From Tissierellia bacterium (GTDB lineage Bacteria > Bacillota > Clostridia > Tissierellales > Dethiosulfatibacteraceae), in contig SKID01000076.1 in assembly GCA_007116605.1 (NCBI GenBank), forward strand, positions 1-7,961: a stretch of DNA of 7,961 bases, read 5' to 3'. The stretch's first letter is position 1. The number at the start of each line of letters is the position of its first letter. The notes below the pieces were generated by a model. The model did no database searches. It was not told the DNA's origin and saw only the letters and a list, made by a program, of their open reading frames with translations. The translations under genes were made by a program, and so were the position numbers. Positions 1 through 5,834 of this stretch are shown here, piece by piece.

Positions 1-965
1 TAACCTGCCTCCTCTAAACGAATACATTTGCTTTTATGATCGTCTTTTAAATCAAACACAGGGATTTTTTGTTGTCTACAGCGATCTAATCCTTCTTCAC
101 ATCGAGAATAAAAGGGACATCCGGGAACTTTTTCATAAATAGAGGGCACTCTGCCAGGAATCACTTGTATGGGTTGTCCTTTCACAGCAAATTCTGGCAA
201 ACTCCTAATTAAACCTTTTGTATAGGGATGGGCTGGCTTTTCAAAGATTTGTTTGACAGTTCCTTGCTCCATGATTTCTCCTAAATACATGATATAAATA
301 TAGTCCACCACATGTCGGACAACGCCTAAGTCATGAGAAATAAATATCATGGACATATCCTTTTTATCTAGCAAAGATTTAATCAATTGAATAATTTGAT
401 ACTGAACAGTTACATCTAAGGCTGTTGTCGCTTCATCTGCAATAAATACTTTAGGATCATTGGCTAATGCCATAGCAATCAAAACTCTTTGTTTTTGTCC
501 ACCACTTAACTCGTGGGGATATTTTTCTTGAATATATAATGGATCTGGTAATTTTACTTGATCTAATAGGTGGATAATTTTATCATCCAACAATTTTCCT
601 TTTAATGTTGGTTGATGCTGCTGGATACTTTCTCCTATTTGTCTCTTAATTTTTAATAAAGGATTCAAAGAGGTCATAGGGTTTTGAAACACCATACCAA
701 AGTCTCTTCCTAGATAGCGACGCATATCTTCAGGCTTTAAAGTAAGCAGATTTTTTTCATTGTAAATCACTTGACCTTGTGTGATTTTACCACTTTTAGG
801 CAGCAATCCTAAAACACTGCGCACTGCTAAACTTTTGCCACTTCCTGACTCACCAATAAGTCCGATGGTTTTTCCTGGATCCACCATAAAACTAAGACCA
901 TGTAGGACTTCAACGGGGTTTAATCTATCCACTGTCACATGTAAATTTTTAACTTCTAACAACAT
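1..965 (-). CDS. dppD: Peptide ABC transporter ATP-binding protein (DppD/OppD type), 3' end at window edge
   Basis: This is a cytoplasmic ATPase subunit that powers di-/oligopeptide import through the DppBC permease encoded just upstream. The 321 visible residues show Walker A GESGSGKS (38-45), Q-loop Q94, signature LSGGQKQR (153-160), Walker B ending in D177-E178, D-loop D184 and H-loop H211. The C-terminal oligopeptide-transporter extension begins near PAHPYTKG (244-251) and contains Cys283, Cys289, Cys296 and Cys314; the equivalent cysteines hold a 4Fe-4S cluster in a characterised DppD. The ATG at 965 lies 2 bp past the dppC stop, with a GAGGGGG site inside the end of dppC. The length already matches the family, and the next codon begins TA, so the stop may lie at the very edge. 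The residue after the catalytic Glu is Ala (EATTALD) where the family usually has Pro. DppD versus OppD cannot be decided from sequence alone. Confidence 0.93.
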   Translation of the reverse strand, partial: MLLEVKNLHVTVDRLNPVEVLHGLSFMVDPGKTIGLIGESGSGKSLAVRSVLGLLPKSGKITQGQVIYNEKNLLTLKPEDMRRYLGRDFGMVFQNPMTSLNPLLKIKRQIGESIQQHQPTLKGKLLDDKIIHLLDQVKLPDPLYIQEKYPHELSGGQKQRVLIAMALANDPKVFIADEATTALDVTVQYQIIQLIKSLLDKKDMSMIFISHDLGVVRHVVDYIYIMYLGEIMEQGTVKQIFEKPAHPYTKGLIRSLPEFAVKGQPIQVIPGRVPSIYEKVPGCPFYSRCEEGLDRCRQQKIPVFDLKDDHKSKCIRLEEAG

Positions 966-967
966 CT

Positions 968-1783
968 TTAAACCCCCTCTTCACTGTAAATTTTATTTAA
1001 ACCATCACTCAATAAATTAAAGCCTATGACCATCAAAGTAATTAATAATCCAGGAATAAAGGCATATAGCCAGTTGGTTAAAATATATGATTGAGCTCTT
1101 GTTAAAATATTTCCCCAGGAAGCGTAGGGTGGTTGAATACCTAAACCTAAATAACTTAAGGCTGCTTCTGTTAAAATAGCTCCTGAAAAACGTAATGCAC
1201 CGACCACCATCAATGTGGGTATCAAATCTGGCAAAATATGTCGTGTCAAAATTCTGCTTCTTTTCACACCAATAGCTCTTGCCCATGTTATTTGATCTGA
1301 CTCTTTAATACTCAATACTTTTGATCGGGTAATTTTAGCAAAATTTGCAAATCCAATCAAACTAATGGCTATAATTGTTTGAGTGATGCCACTCCCAAAA
1401 GCTGCGACAAAAACTAATACCATAATCGTACTAGGAATCGTCATCCAAGCATCCACAAATCGCATCAGTAACTCATCTATTTTCCCACCAAAATAACCAC
1501 TTAGCAGACCTAAAGAAATACCAATCAAGCCTGAGAATAATAAAGAACCTGTGCCAATAAGAAAAGCCGTCTGACTTGACACCATAATTCTAGACAAAAT
1601 ATCTCGTCCTAAAAAATCCGTTCCCAATAAAAATTGGGCTGAAGGTTTCTCTAACAAATGATTATCATGAATTCGATTAGGTGGATGGGGCGTCCAAAAT
1701 AAACTCACCACCATCATGATAAATAATAAGGACACAATTATAAAACCAATCATGAAATTTCGATTCTGAAGGTATTTCTTCAT
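968..1783 (-). CDS. dppC: Peptide ABC transporter permease (DppC/OppC type)
   Basis: This is the second integral-membrane subunit of the peptide importer (271 aa). It has an N-terminal TM segment at about residues 10-30, then the GTDFLGRDILSR motif (54-65) typical of OppC-family permeases. Several more TM segments follow. The cytoplasmic EAA loop, which docks on the ATPase, is near 167-185 (ARAIGV...RHILP). The conserved LSYLGLG-PP-ASWG element spans 209-224. The ATG at 1783 overlaps the dppB stop in an ATGA arrangement and is preceded by an AGGAGGG site at the end of dppB, so translational coupling is likely. The length is slightly short for the family (about 280-310) but all core elements are present. 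It is followed 2 bp later by the ATPase gene. Substrate (dipeptide, oligopeptide or nickel) cannot be read from the permease. Confidence 0.94.
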   Translation of the reverse strand: MKKYLQNRNFMIGFIIVSLLFIMMVVSLFWTPHPPNRIHDNHLLEKPSAQFLLGTDFLGRDILSRIMVSSQTAFLIGTGSLLFSGLIGISLGLLSGYFGGKIDELLMRFVDAWMTIPSTIMVLVFVAAFGSGITQTIIAISLIGFANFAKITRSKVLSIKESDQITWARAIGVKRSRILTRHILPDLIPTLMVVGALRFSGAILTEAALSYLGLGIQPPYASWGNILTRAQSYILTNWLYAFIPGLLITLMVIGFNLLSDGLNKIYSEEGV

Positions 1784-2745
1784 CTCACACCCTCCTGTCC
1801 TAACTTAATTCGAGGATCAATAGCTACATAAATTAAGTCTAAAACAAAAGTGGTCATGACCACAATAACACTATAATACAGCACAATGCCTTGAATCACT
1901 GGATAATCACTGCTATTAATCGATGCGATCAGTAAGTTTCCAATCCCCGATAAGCTGAAGACATTTTCAATGATGATGCTTCCAGTCATCAGGGCTATAA
2001 ATAACAAGCCTATCACCGTTGTGACAGGAATGAGTGAATTTCGAAAAACATGCCTTCTAGTGACTTCATGGTCCAACAGCCCCTTGCTTTTAGCAACCAT
2101 CACATAGTCTTTGTTCTGCTCTTCTATTAAGGAAGTCTTTAAGTATCTGGCAACGCTAGCAATCCCTCCCACACTTAAGGTAGTCACAGGCAACACTAAA
2201 GAACGAATAGTCAAAGCCAAATTATTTAAGTCTATGCGGCCTCTGATGGGAAACCAGCCTAAAACCGCACCAAATAACCACAAAGCAATAATAGCCAACC
2301 AAAAGTTTGGTAAAGCTAATCCTATTTGAGAAAATGCATTTAAACCATCACCCCAAAGGGTTCCTTCTTTTTTCGCTAAGTAAATCCCCAATGGTATCCC
2401 TAGCATCACAACCATAATTAAGGAAGCTGTTGTTAAGATTAATGTGGTGGTAATTCGTTGCTGAATTAACTCATTCACAGTAAAATTAGCATACTGAAAA
2501 CTATTGCCTAAGTCTCCCCTAGACAGTCTTCTCAACCAATTTGTATATCGAACCCAAAGGGGTTGATCCACTTCAAATTCTTCTCTTAGCTTTGCAACCA
2601 GTTGAGGGTTTTGCTCCATCTCATCCAAGCCAATTCTTGATAGAACAGGGTCTCCTGGTACTACTTGCAACATAAAAAATAAAAACAGCGATACAAAAAA
2701 AATAGTCGCTACCGCTGATAGCATTCTCTTTAAAAAATACGCCAA
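1780..2745 (-). CDS. dppB: Peptide ABC transporter permease (DppB/OppB type), TTG start
   Basis: This is the first integral-membrane subunit of the peptide importer, 321 aa with the start chosen here. It shows an N-terminal TM segment followed by VPGDP (residues 29-33), GDLGNSF (77-83), an EAA loop (about 216-240, ending in RNSLIP), ENVFSLSGIGNLL (260-272) and a C-terminal DPR motif (310-312). All are standard OppB-family landmarks. The frame is open back to a TTG at 2760, but that TTG overlaps the GGAGGAA ribosome binding site (2758-2752). The TTG at 2745 lies 8 nt downstream of GGAGG and gives the usual MAYFLKRM-like beginning. An ATG seven codons later (2724) is a weaker alternative because it is too far from the site. 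The stop overlaps the dppC start by 4 bp. The gene follows dppA after an 83-bp gap holding a hairpin. Confidence 0.93.
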   Translation of the reverse strand: MAYFLKRMLSAVATIFFVSLFLFFMLQVVPGDPVLSRIGLDEMEQNPQLVAKLREEFEVDQPLWVRYTNWLRRLSRGDLGNSFQYANFTVNELIQQRITTTLILTTASLIMVVMLGIPLGIYLAKKEGTLWGDGLNAFSQIGLALPNFWLAIIALWLFGAVLGWFPIRGRIDLNNLALTIRSLVLPVTTLSVGGIASVARYLKTSLIEEQNKDYVMVAKSKGLLDHEVTRRHVFRNSLIPVTTVIGLLFIALMTGSIIIENVFSLSGIGNLLIASINSSDYPVIQGIVLYYSVIVVMTTFVLDLIYVAIDPRIKLGQEGVR

Positions 2746-2787
2746 ATTAATTTCCTCCAATCAATAGGATCTTTGGTAAGGATATTA

Positions 2788-2811
2788 AAAGGCGGCGCTA
2801 GCACCGCCTTT
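2788..2811 (-). terminator. Intercistronic hairpin, partial terminator/attenuator between dppA and dppB
   Basis: On the minus strand AAAGGCGGTGC pairs with GCGCCGCCTTT around a TA centre, with one G-T wobble. It is a GC-rich stem of about 10 bp in AT-rich DNA, followed by TTTTAATATC. It lies 17 nt after the dppA stop and about 40 nt before the dppB start. The T tract is short, so leaky termination or an RNA-stabilising 3' stem is more likely than a full stop. Such an element would raise binding protein output over permease, as is common in binding-protein operons. The stem is seen directly; the role is inferred. Confidence 0.6.
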
Positions 2812-2828
2812 AGTGATTCACATAGATC

Positions 2829-4379
2829 TTAGTTTTTAGTAATGGTGGTAATATCAATAAAGGCAAAGGGATAATTAACATAACCTGTAAATCCATTATT
2901 AAGAGCTACATATACACCTTGATCCATTAAGAAGACATTCGTTGCATCATCAATGAGCATCTGTTGTGCTTGTCTATAATATTCATATTGTTGTTCTAAA
3001 TCACGTTCTGCAGCAGCCAACTCAATGAGTCGATCATAAGCAGGGTTATTGGTTCCCGCAAAGTTAAAGCCAGTGGAAGCAAATCTTGCAAGCATACGAT
3101 AAGCATCAGGATAAGCCACTATTTGCAACTGAGCCATTTCATAATTAAACTCTCGATAAACTGTTGGGAAATATTCCGCCCAAGGAAGCACTCTCAGTTC
3201 TACATTAATGCCTACTTGTGCTAATTCATCTTGAATCACGGTAGCAATATCCACATCTAATTGATTTTCTGCTACAACTGCTAATGATGTATCAAATCCA
3301 TTAGGGAATCCTGCCTGTGCCATTAATTCCTTGGCTCTATCTTTATCTACTGTAAACACATTTTGTAGGTTATTATTAAAAGCTGGATTATAGGGAGACA
3401 AATGTGTATCCAAAATCATGCCCCTGCCACCATTGGCTACTTGTAAGATTCGATTCTTATCAATAGCAAAGTTGACCGCCTGTCGCAATCTAATATCCGA
3501 AAACAAAGAATCTTCTCGTTGATTAAGCCAAATTTGTCGAATATCTTGACTCATTCCTTCAATGATCTCAACGCCTTCCATTCTTTGAACTTCATCAAAG
3601 TTAGCAGAAGTTAAAGGTAAATAATTGACTTCCTTTGTTTGAAAAGCTAAAAACTGAGCATTATCGTCATTGTAAATTTTAAACTCCACTCTTTGAACTT
3701 GTGGTTTAGTGCCATGATAGTCTTCAAATCTTTCAAAAGCAATATAATCAGAAGCTACATAGGACACAAACTTATAAGGTCCTGCACCAATAGGATTTCT
3801 TCCCATTTCTTCATTAGTTAATCCCTTAGGAATAATAAAGGCATCTGCAAAACGATGCTCAATCGTTGAATAAAAAGCATCTACTGCACTGGCAGCTAAG
3901 ACAAATTCAACAGTATATTCATCAATGGCTGTAACTGAACCTGGTCCCGCTTCATCAGTAGGGCTTAATAACCGCTCCCAAGCTGAATCTAAAACTTCAT
4001 CTTGATCATCTGTATACCCACCTAATCTCAGATAAGAGTACACCACATCATCTGCCTTCACTTCATTGCCATTATGAAATTTCATGCCTTGCTTTAAGTT
4101 AACCGTCACCGTCCGTCCATCTTCATGGTAGATAATTTCTTCTGCCATAGAAAGTTCTGGTACAATGGTTTCAGGATTGTATCGATAAAAGGCATCATGC
4201 ATATTTCTTAAAACCGATTTTGTGATTGCTGATACATCTACACTGGGGGCAATAGACGCAAAATCTATTCGAATGGGCACGATAAAAGTTAAATCATCTT
4301 GAGTCTGATTGTTTTGACAACCCATTGCTGATAAGATTAATACTGCTACTAAAAACAACACAATCATTTTTTTAAACAT
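2829..4379 (-). CDS. dppA: Peptide ABC transporter substrate-binding lipoprotein (SBP_bac_5 family)
   Basis: This is an extracytoplasmic solute-binding protein that captures peptides and delivers them to DppBC (516 aa, normal family length). A signal peptide, MFKK plus a hydrophobic core at residues 5-18, ends in AMGC. Cys21 is the likely lipidation site, giving a membrane-anchored protein in a Gram-positive cell. Family-5 landmarks include LKQGMKFHNG (95-104) with ADDVVYSY (109-116), NPIGAGPYKF (195-204) and RLRQAVNFAIDKNRI (297-311). The ATG at 4379 has a GAGGAG site upstream with normal spacing. It is the first gene of the transporter operon and is followed by a hairpin before dppB. The ligand cannot be assigned: di-/oligopeptide is most likely, but family members also bind nickel or sugars. 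The -3 position of the lipobox is Ala rather than the common Leu. Confidence 0.93.
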   Translation of the reverse strand: MFKKMIVLFLVAVLILSAMGCQNNQTQDDLTFIVPIRIDFASIAPSVDVSAITKSVLRNMHDAFYRYNPETIVPELSMAEEIIYHEDGRTVTVNLKQGMKFHNGNEVKADDVVYSYLRLGGYTDDQDEVLDSAWERLLSPTDEAGPGSVTAIDEYTVEFVLAASAVDAFYSTIEHRFADAFIIPKGLTNEEMGRNPIGAGPYKFVSYVASDYIAFERFEDYHGTKPQVQRVEFKIYNDDNAQFLAFQTKEVNYLPLTSANFDEVQRMEGVEIIEGMSQDIRQIWLNQREDSLFSDIRLRQAVNFAIDKNRILQVANGGRGMILDTHLSPYNPAFNNNLQNVFTVDKDRAKELMAQAGFPNGFDTSLAVVAENQLDVDIATVIQDELAQVGINVELRVLPWAEYFPTVYREFNYEMAQLQIVAYPDAYRMLARFASTGFNFAGTNNPAYDRLIELAAAERDLEQQYEYYRQAQQMLIDDATNVFLMDQGVYVALNNGFTGYVNYPFAFIDITTITKN

Positions 4380-4419
4380 TCTATTTCTCTCCTCTTATTA
4401 CCTTTTTTAATTTCAACGT

Positions 4420-4448
4420 ATTGTACCCCATTCATGTTAGGGATATGT
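4420..4448 (-). promoter_or_regulatory. Candidate promoter for the dpp operon
   Basis: On the minus strand TACAAT (4425-4420) is a 5/6 match to the -10 box. It would place a start site about 30 nt before dppA. The hexamer 17 nt upstream, ACATAT, is a poor -35, so activator dependence or another start is possible. A TTAAC-N5-GTTAA inverted repeat (4459-4473) lies just upstream and could be an operator. Confidence 0.35.
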
Positions 4449-4496
4449 TTTGTCTAAGTTAACATTAGGTTAATTGTCTGCTATTTCTTGTTTCAA

Positions 4497-4505
4497 TGAT
4501 ATAAT
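4497..4505 (+). promoter_or_regulatory. Extended -10 promoter on the plus strand, reading into the structured intergenic region
   Basis: TGATATAAT is an exact extended -10 element (TGnTATAAT). A TTGTCT lies 20 bp upstream of TATAAT, too far for a canonical -35, but extended -10 promoters tolerate this. Transcription would begin near 4512 and run rightward through the inverted-repeat region, convergent with the potassium channel gene. No protein-coding gene lies downstream on this strand, which points to a non-coding transcript if the promoter is used. Confidence 0.45.
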
Positions 4506-4560
4506 AAACCTAAGTCCTATACAAGGATTAATTGATGACAGAAACTTAATAATATCTCCA

Positions 4561-4614
4561 CAGAAGAAGAAACCCCATCAGCGCTCTTTCACATTTGACG
4601 CCTTGTGGGGTTTC
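4561..4614 (-). terminator. Possible terminator of the rhodanese-channel unit (leftmost hairpin of the structured region)
   Basis: Read on the minus strand, a 9-bp stem GAAACCCCA/TGGGGTTTC closes a 28-nt loop that can form an inner GCG/CGC stem. The stem is followed by TTCTTCTG. Together with the end of the stem this gives a U-rich but interrupted tail. It lies 190 nt beyond the channel stop and 190 nt before dppA, so it could separate the two units. The loop is large and the tail imperfect. It may instead be one helix of the putative RNA. Confidence 0.35.
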
Positions 4615-4804
4615 CTAGCGATGATACTCCAATAGTCGCGAATTATTGGATTCTTTGCTTCCTCGCTTAAGCTAACTAAAGGATAAAACACGTATCCGAG
4701 TCGCGCATTATGTGACCCTTTGTTTCATTTGAATCTTAAAAAACAAAGGGTCTAAATACTAAGCAGCGAGGATACGGTTTTATCCCATGAGTCCCCATGG
4801 ACTC
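4569..4804. ncRNA. Putative structured non-coding RNA (unidentified family), strand unresolved
   Basis: This gene-free block between the channel gene and dppA contains a series of perfect or near-perfect inverted repeats. From left to right they are: GAAACCCCA/TGGGGTTTC (4569-4577 with 4606-4614); TCCAATA/TATTGGA (4628-4634 with 4644-4650); a 16-bp outer stem with one bulge (4681-4697 with 4770-4785); a 5-bp middle stem (4702-4706 with 4763-4768, one bulge); a 12-bp inner stem GACCCTTTGTTT/AAACAAAGGGTC (4714-4725 with 4741-4752); and GAGTCC/GGACTC (4789-4794 with 4799-4804, reaching the channel stop codon). A 13-nt motif occurs twice, and CCTCGCT (4661-4667) can pair with AGCGAGG (4765-4771) across the outer stem. 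Plus strand is favoured by the exact extended -10 at 4497; minus strand by A-rich loops, a pyrimidine tail after the leftmost hairpin, and gene direction. Large clostridial RNAs such as the raiA motif are families to test, but I cannot assign one. Confidence 0.45.
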
Positions 4805-5826
4805 TACAAAATCGCCACACGATAATCATCACATGCGATTTTTTTCAAGATATCCACTTGCTCACCTCTGCCAAGGACAATCATGGTATCTCCCTCATTT
4901 AAAACTTCTTCTGATTTAGGGTTGAAGCGAATCTTAGAATCTCCAAATTTTTTAATGGCCAATACAATTAAGCCTGTTCTTTCAGGAATTTTTGCTTCCC
5001 TTAACTTGAGTCCTTTTAAGTCAGAATTTGAACATATTTGCACTTCTTCCAAGTCAAGAATCACATCATCTGCCTGTGTAATAATATCAAGAAAAGAAAT
5101 AACAGAAGGACGAATAATCATGGCCGCCATCCTTCTTCCTCCAATTTCATTAGGCGAAATGGTATTGTTAGCCCCTGCTTTTTTCAACTTGCTTCTCGCA
5201 TTTTTTTCAATGGCTTTGGCGATAATATAGATCTCTTTATTCAGCTCTCGAGCCGTCAATACCGTGAACACATTATCCGCATCTGTAGCTAAACTACAAA
5301 TAATTGCTTTCGCTTCTTTTATATGGGCCTTCCTCAAAGCATCTTCACTGGTAGCGTCATCTTTAATAACTAAGACACCTTCTTCTTTTAATTCTTGTGC
5401 TCTTACTTCAGTTTTTTCTATGACAACAAAAGGCAACTCATTGGCAAGGAACTGTTCGATAACCGTATGACCTACTTCCCCTGCACCACAAACAATATAA
5501 TGGTCTTTTAAGCTATTGATTCGACTTTCCATTCTTCTTTTCCTCCAAGCATCTTTTAACTCTCCTTCAAAAAACAATGCCACCAAACTAGTTAAACCAT
5601 ATCCAGCAATTCCTAACCCTGAAACAATAATACCTATGGTAAAAATTTTAGCTGCATCAGTCATTTCGGCTACTTCTTGATACCCTACCGTTGAAATGGT
5701 TATGGCTGTCATATATAAGGCATCAATAAAACTCACTCCCAGTAATGAAGAGTACCCATAAACACCAACCATGACAATGGTAAGAAAAAGCACTAATATA
5801 ATAATGAATTTTCTCTGATTGTCCAT
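4804..5826 (-). CDS. Two-TM potassium channel with cytoplasmic RCK (TrkA-N/TrkA-C) domain
   Basis: This is a membrane potassium channel subunit of the MthK/Kch-like type (340 aa). TM1 is at about residues 7-29, followed by a pore helix and the selectivity filter T46-V-G-Y-Q (the usual form is TVGYG-D/E). TM2 is at about 61-86. A Lys/Arg-rich linker (91-102) leads to a Rossmann-fold RCK_N domain with GAGEVG (114-119) and Glu137 at the end of the second strand, the usual nucleotide-ribose position. A TrkA_C domain follows at about 258-332. Four such subunits normally assemble around an octameric gating ring controlled by nucleotide or ions. The ATG at 5826 has AGGAGGG only about 4 nt upstream. 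The gene begins 8 bp after the rhodanese stop, so the two are co-transcribed. The filter Gln in place of Gly is seen in some bacterial relatives but may alter selectivity. Confidence 0.92.
   Translation of the reverse strand: MDNQRKFIIILVLFLTIVMVGVYGYSSLLGVSFIDALYMTAITISTVGYQEVAEMTDAAKIFTIGIIVSGLGIAGYGLTSLVALFFEGELKDAWRKRRMESRINSLKDHYIVCGAGEVGHTVIEQFLANELPFVVIEKTEVRAQELKEEGVLVIKDDATSEDALRKAHIKEAKAIICSLATDADNVFTVLTARELNKEIYIIAKAIEKNARSKLKKAGANNTISPNEIGGRRMAAMIIRPSVISFLDIITQADDVILDLEEVQICSNSDLKGLKLREAKIPERTGLIVLAIKKFGDSKIRFNPKSEEVLNEGDTMIVLGRGEQVDILKKIACDDYRVAIL
4808..4845 (+). terminator. Weak possible plus-strand terminator inside the channel gene end
   Basis: AAAATCGC (4808-4815) can pair with GCGATTTT (4835-4842) around a 19-nt loop, and the run of T continues to 4845 (seven T in all). 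It would end a plus-strand transcript started near 4512, giving an RNA of about 330 nt. The stem has only three strong pairs, and the A/T run also encodes channel residues, so chance is a real alternative. Confidence 0.22.
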
Positions 5827-5834
5827 GCACCCTC

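Noticed and set aside
781..1020. Plus-strand open frame across the dppD/dppC junction
   Set aside because: It is antisense to the Walker A region and to the end of dppC, with no recognisable protein features.
1017..1286. Second minus-strand frame inside dppC
   Set aside because: It is an out-of-frame reading of the permease gene; the main frame carries all conserved motifs.
2758..2760. TTG at 2760 as the dppB start
   Set aside because: It overlaps the GGAGG ribosome binding site that fits the TTG at 2745, and it would add residues not typical of the family.
4681..4785. MITE or other small mobile element made of nested inverted repeats
   Set aside because: No target-site duplication flanks the outer arms, the interior is itself highly structured, and the other stems lie outside the arms. 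A genome search for other copies would settle it.
4561..4804. T-box leader or amino-acid riboswitch controlling dppA
   Set aside because: I do not see the T-box consensus sequence, and about 190 nt with its own candidate promoter separates the block from dppA.
4883..5470. Plus-strand open frames of 68-115 codons opposite the potassium channel gene
   Set aside because: They are antisense to well-conserved domains, have no family resemblance and no good ribosome sites; they are shadows of the real gene.
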